This document shows, piece after piece, positions 48,633 to 58,698 of a DNA stretch of 64,000 nucleotides. The DNA is from Streptomyces sp. SS1-1. Its GTDB lineage: Bacteria; Actinomycetota; Actinomycetes; Streptomycetales; Streptomycetaceae. How positions within the stretch are numbered: the first letter of the stretch is position 1; each line of letters opens with the position of its first letter. The notes under the pieces are model-generated. The model did no database searches. It was not told the DNA's origin and worked only from the letters and a program-made list of their open reading frames with translations. A program made the position numbers and the translations under genes. The DNA lies in the NCBI RefSeq assembly GCF_008973465.1, contig NZ_WBXN01000004.1, positions 4,566,501 to 4,630,500 on the forward strand. The letters run 5' to 3'.

Positions 48633-49388
48633 ATGCAGATCTTCGGCTTGGACATCGGCGGATCCGGGATCAAGGGCGCCCCGGTGGACCTCGACAAGGG
48701 CGACCTGGCCCAGGAGCGCCACAAGGTGCTCACCCCGCACCCGGCGACCCCCGACGGGGTCGCCGACGGTGTGCTCCAGGTCGTCGAGCACTTCGGCTGG
48801 ACCGGCCCGGTCGGCCTCACCTTCCCCGGTGTGGTGACCGACGGCTCCACGATCCGCACCGCGGCGAACGTCGACAAGGGCTGGATCGACACGGACGCGC
48901 GCGCGTTGTTCGGCGAGCGCCTCGGCGGCCTCCCGGTGACCGTGGTCAACGACGCCGACGCCGCCGGGGTCGCCGAGATGCACTTCGGTGCCGGGCGCGG
49001 CCGCAAGGGCACGGTCTTCCTGCTCACCTTCGGCACGGGCATCGGCAGCGCCCTCTTCTACGACGGCCGCCTCGTCCCCAACACCGAACTCGGCCACCTC
49101 GAACTGAACGGCCACGACGCGGAGAAGCGCGCCTCCAGCAAGGCCAAGGAGGACGAGGACCTGACGTGGGAGCACTGGGCCCGCCGCGTCCAGAAGTACC
49201 TCGCGCACGTCGAGATGCTGTTCTCGCCCGAACTGTTCATCATCGGCGGCGGCGTCAGCCGCAAGGCCCACAAGTTCCTGCCCCACATCGAGGGCATCCG
49301 CGCGGAGATCGTCCCGGCCCAGCTGCAGAACAACGCGGGGATCGTGGGAGCGGCGATGCACGCGGCGGAGACGGCGGTCACCGGCTAG
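48633..49388 (+). CDS. ppgK: Polyphosphate glucokinase
   Basis: The protein has 251 residues of the ROK-type fold. It phosphorylates glucose using polyphosphate or ATP. Motifs: the N-terminal phosphate loop FGLDIGGSGIKGAPVDL, GPVGLTFPGVVTDG, the catalytic Asp in VVNDADAAGVAEM, LTFGTGIGSALFYDG and the His/Glu pair in ELGHLELNGHDAEKRAS. The Lys/Arg-rich stretch GRGRKG and KASSKAKEDED is typical of the polyphosphate-using form. ATG 48633 follows TAACGT (48621-48626) by 6 bp, so it is probably leaderless despite lying 29 bp after ispH. Confidence 0.93.
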   Translation: MQIFGLDIGGSGIKGAPVDLDKGDLAQERHKVLTPHPATPDGVADGVLQVVEHFGWTGPVGLTFPGVVTDGSTIRTAANVDKGWIDTDARALFGERLGGLPVTVVNDADAAGVAEMHFGAGRGRKGTVFLLTFGTGIGSALFYDGRLVPNTELGHLELNGHDAEKRASSKAKEDEDLTWEHWARRVQKYLAHVEMLFSPELFIIGGGVSRKAHKFLPHIEGIRAEIVPAQLQNNAGIVGAAMHAAETAVTG

Positions 49389-49426
49389 GCACCACCGGTG
49401 CGCGCGGGCGGTCGGCTGGTCGTCCG

Positions 49427-50146
49427 TCAGTCCGCAGGGCCCCGCGCCGCCGCCCGGCGGGCCACCAGCCGGACCCGGCGTACCAGGACGACGACGCCGG
49501 CGAGGAGTGTGCCGCCGTACAGCCAGCCGGCCTCGGTCGCGAGGGCGGTCACCAGGCCCATCAGGTGACCGCCGAAGCCGCCGCTGTGGTCGGCCGCCGG
49601 GAGCAGCCCCAGCGCGAACGCGTTCGGCACGACGACGGGCGCGGTCAGCAGGTCGCCCTCCCGCACCCACAGCGCGGTCAGCACGCACACCGGCAGGAAC
49701 AGCACGCTGTACAGGCCCAGCGAACCGGACAGCGCGGAGTCGAGGAAACCGAGCAGCAGCATCGCCGCCCCGCAGAACAAGCCGCTGCCCAGCCCGGTCA
49801 GGCGTGGGTTGGGCAGCCGTCCGCCGGTCGCGGGCGCCGGGGCCGGACCCGGCCGCCGTACCGCCCCGGCCGGGCGGGAGGGGACGGGCCGGCGCTGGGC
49901 GACGGGCCGCATGGCCGGAGCTGGCCGGGCGCCGTCGCGCCGCGGTGGACGCGGGTCCCGGGCCGCCGACGCGGCCTGCGCGGACCGGGACAGACCCTGC
50001 GGCGACCGCGCGGACCGGGAGGCCGCGCTCGCGGACCCTCCGGAACGGGACCGCGCGGGCCAGGCGGACCGCCGCCCGGCCCCGCCGCCACCTCCCGCGT
50101 CCCGCTCGCCCACACCGCGCCTCGTCCGGCCCTCGCCCCGCTCCAC
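49427..50146 (-). CDS. DUF6542-type membrane protein
   Basis: The protein has about 239 residues. The first half is a low-complexity Arg/Ala/Pro/Ser-rich stretch. The second half, from NPRLTGLGSGLFCGAAMLLL, has four hydrophobic segments (then LGLYSVLFLPVCVLTALW, AFALGLLPA, LYGGTLLAGVVVLVRRV), matching the small actinobacterial DUF6542 family. The start is uncertain: GTG 50146 has GGACGGGGACAC before it, while the frame stays open to 50413. Function unknown. The order ppgK, DUF6542, ychF is common in Streptomyces. Confidence 0.7.
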   Translation of the reverse strand: MERGEGRTRRGVGERDAGGGGGAGRRSAWPARSRSGGSASAASRSARSPQGLSRSAQAASAARDPRPPRRDGARPAPAMRPVAQRRPVPSRPAGAVRRPGPAPAPATGGRLPNPRLTGLGSGLFCGAAMLLLGFLDSALSGSLGLYSVLFLPVCVLTALWVREGDLLTAPVVVPNAFALGLLPAADHSGGFGGHLMGLVTALATEAGWLYGGTLLAGVVVLVRRVRLVARRAAARGPAD

Positions 50147-50437
50147 CGTGTCCCCGTCCGCCTCGACATCCGCATCCGCTCGCGCGCCGCGTACCCGCCC
50201 TCGCCCCGTGGGGAACCCCGCGCACCTCGTGGCGGTCCGTGCCCGGCGGGTCGCGCCCCGTGTCGCTCCCGCCCCCCAACCTAGGGCGCCGCACGGGGTC
50301 CGGCGGGCGACGGACACGCCCGGGGGCGCACCTTGGCCAGGTGTTCGACGGCACGCCGGGGGCGGGCCCGGCACGCCGTAGACTGGTGGATCGGCCCCAA
50401 CCCCAGTCCTCATCTCTCACGTACGGGAAGTCGCAAC

Positions 50438-51526
<1,089 letters not shown>

Positions 51527-51536
51527 CACGTCCCGG

Positions 51537-51581
51537 CGAAGGCCGCCCGACCCGCGGCAGAGCGGTGTCGGGCGGCCTTCG
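51537..51581 (+). terminator. 15-bp hairpin after ychF
   Basis: CGAAGGCCGCCCGAC (51537-51551) and GTCGGGCGGCCTTCG (51567-51581) pair perfectly around a 15-nt loop, 10 bp after the ychF stop. Confidence 0.85.
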
Positions 51582-51717
51582 CGCTCCGCGCAGAGTCGGC
51601 CGGCATCGTCGGAGCGATCCGTGTATGCCTACGGGATCGTGCGGCGGTGCACCGGACGGGGTGGGTGCTCGCGCGCGGTGGGAGGATGCGGGGGAAGGAC
51701 GGGGAGGACGGGGCGGG

Positions 51718-53898
51718 ATGGGGCGTAGTGAGCGGGAGGCGGTCGCCGGGGGGCGGCGGCTGTACGAGGCGGCGCGGGCGGTGGTCGACGACCACGCGCG
51801 GGCCGTGGCCGCCGTGCACGCGGCTCTGGAGCCGATCCACGGCGAGCTCGTACGGCATGAGCTGGACGGCATCCCGGTCGCCCGGCTGAAGGAGCTCACC
51901 GAGGGTCGGCTGCGGCTGGGCGAGGTGGAGAAGGGCGGTTTCCGTACGGTCGGGCAGGTCCTCGACGCCGGCTCCTACCGGCTGCGGCAGCTGCCCGGAG
52001 TCGGCCGGCAGACCGCCGACCAGACCGTGGCCGCCGCACGCCGCATCGCCGACGCCGTACGGGACACCGTCGCCGTGCACATCGACGTCGACCAGCCGGA
52101 GCCGCGGACCACCGCCCTGGTCGTGGCCCTCCACGTGCTCGTGGAGGCCGGACCCGAGGCGCGCCGGGCCGTCGAGACCGCCGCCGCGCTGGTGAAACGG
52201 CTCGGCCCGCTGCTCACCGAGGCGGCCCCCGCGGCCGGGCGGCTGCGCATGCTGTTCGCCGGGCGGGCCGGCCGGGAGCGGGCGGTCGCCGCCGTGGCGG
52301 AGATCCGTACGGCGACGGAGCGGGCGGACGCAGACGGTGTGCCCGGGCTGCTCGCCCAGGCGTCGGTGGACCTGCTGCGCCGCCCGGACTCCGACGTCGC
52401 CGCCCTGGTCGACTTCGAGCTGCGCTCCGCCGAGTACTACAGCCTGCTCGCCGAGGTGTCGGGCCGCGCCCCCGACCCGGCCGCCGCCGAGGGCTTCCTG
52501 CCGGACGAGGTGGCCGACCGGGTGCGGGCCCAGTCGCTGGACGACACCCACCGCCGGGTGTCGCTGCGCGGCTACCAGGCGTTCGGCACCCGGTTCGCGC
52601 TCGCGCAGCGCCGGGTGATCATCGGCGACGAGATGGGGCTCGGCAAGACGATCCAGGCCATCGCCGCGCTGGCCCACCTCGCCGCGCGCGGCGAGACCCA
52701 CTTCCTGGTGGTGTGCCCGGCCAGCGTGCTCATCAACTGGACCCGGGAGACCGAGAAGCGCAGCACGCTGCGGGTGACCCCGGTGCACGGCCCCGACCGG
52801 CGGGACGCGTTCGCCGACTGGAAGGAGCGGGGTGGCGTCGCCGTCACCACCTTCGACGCCCTGCGCGGCTTCCCGGTCCCCGGCACCGGTGAGCTCGGCA
52901 TGCTCGTCGTCGACGAGGCGCACTACGTCAAGAACCCGAACACGCGCCGCGCCGGCGCCGTCTCCGCCTGGGCCGGGACCTGTGACCGTGTGCTGTTCCT
53001 GACCGGCACGCCCATGGAGAACCGGGTCGAGGAGTTCCGCAGCCTGGTGCGCATCCTGCAGCCGGACCTCGCCGAGCGCGTCGACGAGCACGACGGCGTC
53101 GCGGGCTCGAAGGCGTTCCGCAAGGCGGTCGCGCCCGTCTATCTGCGCCGCAACCAGCAGGACGTCCTCACCGAACTCCCCGCGCTCCAGCACACCGACG
53201 AGTGGGAGGAGCCCAGCGCGCGGGACGAGGAGGCGTACCGGGAGGCCGTGCAAGCCGGCAACTTCATGGCCATGCGCAGGGCCGCGTACGCCCGCCCCGA
53301 GGGCTCGGCGAAGCTGGAGCGGCTGCGGGAGATCGTCGAGGAGGCCGCCGAGAACGGGCACAAGGCCGTGGTGTTCTCGGCGTTCCGCAGCGTCCTGGGC
53401 ACGGTCCAGGAGGCCCTCGGGAAGAGCGACGAGGGGCATGTCTTCGGGCCGCTCACCGGCAGCGTGCCGCCCGCCCGCCGGCAGCGGCTCGTGGACGACT
53501 TCGCCGCCGCGCCCGGTCACGCGGTGCTGCTCGCGCAGATCGAGGCCGGGGGAGTGGGCCTGAACATGCAGGCCGCGTCCGTGGTCATCCTGTGCGAGCC
53601 GCAGTTGAAGCCGACCATCGAGCACCAGGCGGTCGCCCGCGCCCACCGCATGGGGCAGGTCCGCTCGGTCCGGGTGCACCGCCTGCTGTGCACGGGCGGC
53701 GTGGACGAGCGCCTGGTCCGGCTCCTGGAGAACAAGTCCCGCCTCTTCGACGCCTACGCCCGCCGCAGCTCGGTCGCCGAGTCGACCCCGGACGCGGTGG
53801 ACGTCTCCGACCTCGGCCTGGCCCGCCGCATCGTCGAGGAGGAACAGGCCCGCCTGGGCACGACACCGAGGCGGGAACCGGCCACCGAGGACGCGTGA
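51718..53898 (+). CDS. SNF2/Swi2-family DNA-dependent ATPase with an N-terminal helix-hairpin-helix
   Basis: The protein has 726 residues. The N-terminal 280 are not a standard SNF2 part; they contain LRQLPGVGRQTADQTVAAAR (about 85-105), a helix-hairpin-helix that could bind DNA. The SNF2 core begins RRVSLRGYQAFG (about 280), with motif I IIGDEMGLGKTIQAI (about 302), DEAH in MLVVDEAHYVKNP (about 398), LTGTPMENRVEEF, and lobe two with KAVVFSAF, IEAGGVGLNMQAA and HRMGQVRSVRVHRLL. All ATPase motifs are intact. Such standalone SNF2 proteins remodel protein-DNA complexes or aid repair or transcription. ATG 51718 has GGGGAGGA upstream. No restriction partner is adjacent. Confidence 0.92.
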   Translation: MGRSEREAVAGGRRLYEAARAVVDDHARAVAAVHAALEPIHGELVRHELDGIPVARLKELTEGRLRLGEVEKGGFRTVGQVLDAGSYRLRQLPGVGRQTADQTVAAARRIADAVRDTVAVHIDVDQPEPRTTALVVALHVLVEAGPEARRAVETAAALVKRLGPLLTEAAPAAGRLRMLFAGRAGRERAVAAVAEIRTATERADADGVPGLLAQASVDLLRRPDSDVAALVDFELRSAEYYSLLAEVSGRAPDPAAAEGFLPDEVADRVRAQSLDDTHRRVSLRGYQAFGTRFALAQRRVIIGDEMGLGKTIQAIAALAHLAARGETHFLVVCPASVLINWTRETEKRSTLRVTPVHGPDRRDAFADWKERGGVAVTTFDALRGFPVPGTGELGMLVVDEAHYVKNPNTRRAGAVSAWAGTCDRVLFLTGTPMENRVEEFRSLVRILQPDLAERVDEHDGVAGSKAFRKAVAPVYLRRNQQDVLTELPALQHTDEWEEPSARDEEAYREAVQAGNFMAMRRAAYARPEGSAKLERLREIVEEAAENGHKAVVFSAFRSVLGTVQEALGKSDEGHVFGPLTGSVPPARRQRLVDDFAAAPGHAVLLAQIEAGGVGLNMQAASVVILCEPQLKPTIEHQAVARAHRMGQVRSVRVHRLLCTGGVDERLVRLLENKSRLFDAYARRSSVAESTPDAVDVSDLGLARRIVEEEQARLGTTPRREPATEDA

Positions 53899-54082
53899 GC
53901 GCTGCGCCGGCCTTACGGGGGGCGGCGGACGTGCCGTTCGTATGTCGGCGCTCGGCGCGGGAGGGTCCGGGGGTAGGTCGGGGTTCGCCGTCTGCGGGAC
54001 CCTCGGCCGGTGTCGCCGGACCGGTCCGTGGCGCGTCGTCGGAGGTCGGCGGCGGCCCGTGCCTCGCACGCGCCGAGGCTCC

Positions 54083-54262
54083 CGGCGAGGGCGGCGGCCG
54101 TCATCCTGGCCGCGCTGGAGGCGGAGCTGACCGCGCTGCGGCTGCCGCTCGGGGCCGCTCGGGGACGACGGCGCGGGCGCGGTTCTCGGCCATCTCGACC
54201 AGGTCCGCGAGGGCATCGCGCCCTGGGAGGAGAGCGCGCGGTCGACGGCGTTCGACGCCTGA
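54083..54262 (+). pseudogene. Possible frameshifted remnant of a small gene
   Basis: One frame reads AAAVILAALEAELTALRLPLG (54091 to about 54150) and then becomes Arg-rich nonsense. A second frame takes over with LGDDGAGAVLGHLDQ followed by VREGIAPWEESARSTAFDA and a stop at 54262. Joined, the two pieces give a sensible amphipathic, protein-like sequence, as if a +1/-1 shift near 54150 broke a short gene. I do not recognise the family. No good start or Shine-Dalgarno is seen. A sequencing error is the other explanation. Confidence 0.35.
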
Positions 54263-54288
54263 CCGGGCGGCTCCCGCCTCTCCAACTG

Positions 54289-54329
54289 CCCTGCGTGAGC
54301 CGGTCGTCGGACGACTGGCTCACGCAGGG
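54289..54329. terminator. Very long perfect hairpin (19 bp with one G-T pair)
   Basis: CCCTGCGTGAGCC (54289-54301) pairs with GGCTCACGCAGGG (54317-54329). The stem continues inside through one G-T pair and GTCGT/ACGAC to a 3-nt loop. It probably terminates the helicase transcript and insulates the subtilase promoter. Confidence 0.8.
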
Positions 54330-54496
54330 CCCTTGTGCAATTCCTGTAGAGGCCTCAATCTTTCGGCTGGCGCACGGACGCCGTCCGGACTTGACATGAT
54401 CATGCCCTTCGTTGGGTCATCCCCTTCCGCAGGGCGTCCCTCGTCGTTCCGTGCCACCCCACGCCGGCGCACCACCGATTGAGGAGGAACCCTCAG

Positions 54497-56074
54497 ATGG
54501 CAGTGATGCGTACCCCCCAGCGCACGACCCGCCGAAGACTGGCCCTGTTCAGCGCGGCGGCGACCGCGGTCCTCACCGCGGGCCTCGTCACCGCTCTCCC
54601 CGCCCAGGCCGCACCCGAGGGCCACGTCCAGTACGCGGGCGCGGCGAACGCCGTGGCGGACAGCTACATCGTCACCCTCAAGGCCGACCGGGCCCGTTCG
54701 GACTCGAAGACGGCCCGCGCCCTCGTCGAGCGCTACGGCGCCGGCATCGAGCGCACCTACCGCACGGCCCTCAACGGCTACGAGGTCGAGGCGTCCGAGA
54801 CCGAGGCCGCGCGGCTCGCCGCCGACCCGGCCGTCGCCTCCGTCGTCCAGAACCGCACGTTCCACGTCGAGGGCACCCAGCCCAGCCCGCCCTCCTGGGG
54901 CCTGGACCGCATCGACCAGAGGAACCTGCCGCTCAACAACTCCTACACGTACCCGGACTCGGCCGGGCAGGGCGTGACGGCGTACATCATCGACACCGGA
55001 GTCCGCATCACCCACCAGGACTTCGGCGGCCGCGCCTCCTACGGCTACGACGCCATCGACAACGACAACACCGCCCAGGACGGCCACGGCCACGGCACGC
55101 ATGTCGCGGGCACGGTCGCCGGGTCCTCGTACGGCGTCGCCAAGAAGGCGAAGATCGTCGGCGTGCGCGTGCTGGACAACTCCGGTTCGGGCACGACCGC
55201 CCAGGTCGTCGCCGGCATCGACTGGGTCGCCCGGAACGCCGTGAAGCCGGCCGTCGCCAACATGTCCCTCGGCGGAGGCGCCGACTCCGCCCTCGACACG
55301 GCCGTACGCAACGCCATCGCCTCCGGTGTCACCTTCGCCGTGGCCGCCGGCAACGAGTCGACCAACGCCTCCACCAAGTCGCCCGCCCGCGTCACCGAGG
55401 CGATCACGGTCGGCGCGACGACCTCCTCCGACGCCCGGGCGAGCTACTCCAACTACGGCACGGTGCTGGACCTGTTCGCGCCCGGCTCGTCCATCACCTC
55501 GTCCTGGAACAGCAGCGACTCGGCGACCAACACCATCTCCGGCACGTCGATGGCGACCCCGCACGTCGCGGGCGCCGCCGCGCTGTACCTCGCCGACAAC
55601 CCCACGGCCACCCCGGCGCAGGTCGCCTCGGCCCTGACGGCGTCCGCCACGAGCGGTGTCGTCGGCAGCCCCGGCACGGGCTCGCCCAACCGCCTGCTGT
55701 ACGTCGGCGGCGGCACGACCACCCCGCCCGGTCCGCGCTTCGAGAACACCACGGACTACGCCATCGCCGACAACGCCACCGTCGAGTCCCCGGTGACCGT
55801 CTCCGGCGTCTCCGGCAACGCCCCCTCGGCCCTCGCCGTCGAGGTGCACATCGTCCACACCTACATCGGTGACCTCCAGATCCAGCTGATCGCCCCCGAC
55901 GGCTCGGCCTACACGCTGAAGTCGTACGGCACCGGCGGCAGCGCCGACAACATCGACACCACGTACACGGTGAACGCCTCCTCCGAGGCGGCCAACGGCA
56001 CCTGGAAGCTGAGGGTCAGCGACAACGCGCGCCTGGACACGGGCCGCATCGACGCCTGGGCGCTCCAGTTCTAG
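54497..56074 (+). CDS. Secreted subtilisin-like serine protease (S8) with propeptide and P domain
   Basis: The protein has 525 residues. ATG 54497 has GAGGAGGAA about 7 nt upstream. The order is: signal peptide (about 1-37, ending ALPAQA), I9-type inhibitor propeptide (about 55-130, DSYIVTLKADRARS to VVQNRTFHVEG), and catalytic domain with the triad Asp in YIIDTGVRITHQDFG (about 165), His in GHGHGTHVAG (about 199) and Ser in SGTSMATPHVAGAA (about 351), plus the oxyanion Asn in AAGNEST. The last 115 residues are a P (proprotein convertase) domain (VSGVSGNAPSALAVEVHIVH to DAWALQF). It is convergent with a serpin gene, with 6 bp between stops. Confidence 0.95.
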   Translation: MAVMRTPQRTTRRRLALFSAAATAVLTAGLVTALPAQAAPEGHVQYAGAANAVADSYIVTLKADRARSDSKTARALVERYGAGIERTYRTALNGYEVEASETEAARLAADPAVASVVQNRTFHVEGTQPSPPSWGLDRIDQRNLPLNNSYTYPDSAGQGVTAYIIDTGVRITHQDFGGRASYGYDAIDNDNTAQDGHGHGTHVAGTVAGSSYGVAKKAKIVGVRVLDNSGSGTTAQVVAGIDWVARNAVKPAVANMSLGGGADSALDTAVRNAIASGVTFAVAAGNESTNASTKSPARVTEAITVGATTSSDARASYSNYGTVLDLFAPGSSITSSWNSSDSATNTISGTSMATPHVAGAAALYLADNPTATPAQVASALTASATSGVVGSPGTGSPNRLLYVGGGTTTPPGPRFENTTDYAIADNATVESPVTVSGVSGNAPSALAVEVHIVHTYIGDLQIQLIAPDGSAYTLKSYGTGGSADNIDTTYTVNASSEAANGTWKLRVSDNARLDTGRIDAWALQF

Positions 56075-56080
56075 TACCGG

Positions 56081-57289
56081 TCATTCCCGCAAGTCCTCGT
56101 CCTCGTGGTGGCGTTCGGGTTCCGTGACCCAGCCCGCCGCGAGGACGAGGCGCGTGTGCCGGTGCACGGCGAGGAAGCCGAAGGGCCGGTCGAACGTGGC
56201 ACGGACCCGCGTGGTCCGCCAGCGCAGCGCGGGCGGGGCGCCGCCCGCAGCAACGGCGATCGCCGTCACCGCCGCCGCGTGGAAGCCGTCCGCGCCGAAC
56301 CGGGCGGTCATGGACTGCCGGGCCGACCCCACCGTCAGCGGGGAGGCGCTGACGCCGGGGAAGTGGCCCCGCGTGGTGTCCAGGGCCGTGGTGAGCCCGA
56401 ACACGGCGGACGACGCCGTCAGATCGTGCTCGGCGCGCAGGCCGAACGCCGGGACCCGGACGTGGAGCGTCGGCGGCGCGGGCTCCCGGGACAGCTCCCG
56501 TACGACGCTCAGGCCGGGGCCCGCCTCGCCGTAGGGCAGCGTGTGCCCAGGGACGACCGGGGACCAGCGCTCCAGCACGTCCACCGCGGCCCCGAGGACC
56601 TGTCCTGGTGTCATCCCGTCCTCGCCCAGCACCAGATGGACGTCCGTCGAGGTGTCGCCCAGCACCTTCAGCTCCGTGACGTGTCCCGCAGGGGTGTCCG
56701 CCACCCCGACCCGGTCCATGACGGCACCGGAGCGCGTGAGTCCCGCCAGCACCCGCCCCGCCCAGGGCCCGGTCTCCGGCATCCAGGTGAGGTCGTCGAA
56801 CGGCCGCAGCCAGCGGGTCCGCAGGGTCAGCGCGCTCGCCAGCACCAGCCGGGTGTCCGGGCCCAGGAGGGCCGGCATGCGCTCGACCAGTCCGTCCGTG
56901 TGCTTGGCCGCCCAGGCGTCCAGCGCGGCCCCGTCCACCGTCGCGTCACCGGTCAGCACGCCGTGCGCCTCCGCCGGCACCCCGGCCGCCCAGCGCTCGC
57001 GCAGCTCCAGCGTGCGCTCGGTCCACAGGCCGACGGCCCGCTCCAGCCCCCGCATCCCGCCCAGGCCGTCCAGCAGCTCCCGTGCCGCCCCGGCCGCGTC
57101 GACCGCGTCCAGCCCGACCGCGTCGGCCAGTTCCGCCCGCGCGGGGCCCTCCGCGCCGTCCGCGAGGAACGCGAGCAGCGGCCACACGCCCGCCGCCGAG
57201 AGGACCGTGCCCCCGCCCGCCCCCGCCGTCCGCGCCCAGCGGACCGTGAGCCGGTTCACCGCGCGGACCGTCGCCCGTCCGACCCCCAT
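56081..57289 (-). CDS. Serpin-family protein facing the subtilase gene
   Basis: The protein has 402 residues, the full serpin length. Evidence: the N-terminal core LSAAGVWPLLAFLADGAEGP, LASALTLRTRWLRPFDD (a shutter and strand region), and the C-terminal family signature FDRPFGFLAVHRHTRLVLAA. The hinge of the reactive loop reads DGFHAAAVTAIAV, where inhibitory serpins have EEGTEAAAATA; the small residues are partly kept and the Gly-Thr is lost. No signal peptide is visible, so it should be cytoplasmic. ATG 57289 has GGGGA upstream; GTG 57307 is possible. It may protect the cytoplasm from the adjacent protease or from mislocalised subtilases. Confidence 0.82.
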   Translation of the reverse strand: MGVGRATVRAVNRLTVRWARTAGAGGGTVLSAAGVWPLLAFLADGAEGPARAELADAVGLDAVDAAGAARELLDGLGGMRGLERAVGLWTERTLELRERWAAGVPAEAHGVLTGDATVDGAALDAWAAKHTDGLVERMPALLGPDTRLVLASALTLRTRWLRPFDDLTWMPETGPWAGRVLAGLTRSGAVMDRVGVADTPAGHVTELKVLGDTSTDVHLVLGEDGMTPGQVLGAAVDVLERWSPVVPGHTLPYGEAGPGLSVVRELSREPAPPTLHVRVPAFGLRAEHDLTASSAVFGLTTALDTTRGHFPGVSASPLTVGSARQSMTARFGADGFHAAAVTAIAVAAGGAPPALRWRTTRVRATFDRPFGFLAVHRHTRLVLAAGWVTEPERHHEDEDLRE

Positions 57290-57369
57290 GTCATCCCCGC
57301 TCGTCACGCGCTTACGATGCGCGCAGTCGTACGCCGATCCCCACCGCCCGAACCAGGAGCACGGTACCC

Positions 57370-58551
57370 GTGTCGATACCTCCGCCCCCCGGACCCCACC
57401 AGCCGTACGGGCCGCCGGGGCCCCAAGGGCCGTACCCGCAAGGGCCGTCCGTGCCGCCGCCGTTCCCGTCCGCGTACGGCCATCCGTACGGCCCCTACGG
57501 GGGGCAGGCGCCGGTCAACGGTCTCGCGATCGGGTCCCTCGTGCTCGGCATCCTGTGCTTCGTGCCGGCCGTCGGACTGGTGCTCGGGCTGATCGCGCTC
57601 GCGCAGATCCGCAGGAAGGGCGAGCGCGGCAAGGGCATGGCGATCGCCGGGTCGGTGCTGTCGGCCGTGGGGCTGGCGCTGTGGGCGCTGATGCTGTCGA
57701 CCGGTGCCGCCTCCGACTTCTGGGACGGCTTCAAGGGCGCCGCGAGCGGTGAGGGCAGCGCCTTCGCGCTCGACAAGGGCGACTGCTTCGACACCCCGTC
57801 GGGCACCTTGGAAGGGGAGACCTTCGAGGCGGAGAAGGTGCCCTGCGCCGGTGCGCACGACGGCGAGGTCTTCGCCGTGGTGAAGCTGCCGGACGGCCGG
57901 TACCCCGGCGAGGACGAGCTGTCCCGCACGGCTGACGACAAGTGCTACGCGCTGAGCGACGGTTACGCCATGGACACCTGGGGCGTGCCCGAGGACGTGG
58001 ACGTCTACTACTTCATGCCCACCCCGCAGAGCTGGCGGTTCGGCGACCGGGAGCTCGCCTGCCTGTTCGGCAGCACGCGGAAGGACGGCCGGCTGACCGG
58101 CTCGCTGCGCGGCGACGCCACGACGCTCGACGCCGACCAGGTCGCCTTCCTGAAGGCGGTCAACGCCGTCGACGCGGTGCTGTACGAGGAGCCGGAGGAG
58201 CACCCCGACGACGACCTGGCCGCGAACCAGGAGTGGGCCCGTGACGTGCGCAAGGTGCTGGGCGAGCAGATCGCGGCGCTGCGCGGGCACGACTGGCCGG
58301 ACGGGGCGGAGAAGCCGGTGAGTGATCTGGTCGGGGAGATGGAGGAGGCGCGCGACGAGTGGACGCGTGCCGCCGCGGCGAAGGACTCGGACACGTACTT
58401 CACGCACTACGAGAACGGCTACGCGTACGTGGACGGCCCCACGACGGTCACCGCGCGCGAAGCTCTGGGCCTGGACACCACCGTGCCGGAGTACGAGGAC
58501 GACTTCGGCAGCGGCGGCGGGAGTGAGGACGCCGGCGACCTTGAGGTGTGA
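57370..58551 (+). CDS. DUF4190 / septum-formation domain membrane protein
   Basis: The protein has 393 residues. The first 45 are Pro/Tyr/Gly-rich. DUF4190 follows (about 48-115: AIGSLVLGILCFVPAVGLVLG and MAIAGSVLSAVGLALWAL), giving two membrane helices. The outer part has a septum-formation-like domain with paired Cys: LDKGDCFDTPSG, KVPCAGAHDGEVFAVVKLPD, DKCYALSDGY and LACLFGSTRK. A C-terminal helical region and an acidic tail complete it. This layout is common in Streptomyces membrane proteins of unknown role. GTG 57370 has AGGAG about 10 nt upstream. It is divergent from the serpin gene. Confidence 0.85.
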   Translation: MSIPPPPGPHQPYGPPGPQGPYPQGPSVPPPFPSAYGHPYGPYGGQAPVNGLAIGSLVLGILCFVPAVGLVLGLIALAQIRRKGERGKGMAIAGSVLSAVGLALWALMLSTGAASDFWDGFKGAASGEGSAFALDKGDCFDTPSGTLEGETFEAEKVPCAGAHDGEVFAVVKLPDGRYPGEDELSRTADDKCYALSDGYAMDTWGVPEDVDVYYFMPTPQSWRFGDRELACLFGSTRKDGRLTGSLRGDATTLDADQVAFLKAVNAVDAVLYEEPEEHPDDDLAANQEWARDVRKVLGEQIAALRGHDWPDGAEKPVSDLVGEMEEARDEWTRAAAAKDSDTYFTHYENGYAYVDGPTTVTAREALGLDTTVPEYEDDFGSGGGSEDAGDLEV

Positions 58552-58606
58552 GCGCGGCTATAGCGGGGAGAAAGTGCCTGCGTAAAGCCCTCCGCCCTCA
58601 CAAGTC

Positions 58607-58682
58607 ATCACATCGAGTGATTCTCTGGCCTTTGCTTGCACGGGACAACGCTTGGTTGCCACGCTGTTGCTGTCTGTACAAC
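58607..58682. promoter_or_regulatory. Two inverted repeats upstream of the GntR gene
   Basis: ATCAC-ATCGA-GTGAT (58607-58621) and GTTG-N9-CAAC (58666-58682) lie in the 147-bp gap before gntR. Either could be an autoregulatory operator; the first could also be a weak terminator of the preceding gene. No protein assignment is possible from sequence. Confidence 0.35.
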
Positions 58683-58698
58683 CTGATGGGAGCGGCCA

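Larger units (their letters stand above)
53899..54496. other. 598-bp region between helicase and subtilase genes
   Basis: It holds a probable gene remnant (54083-54262), a very strong hairpin (54289-54329) and the subtilase promoter. A perfect TTGACA lies at 54391-54396, but the -10 box is weak. No intact gene is supported. Confidence 0.55.
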
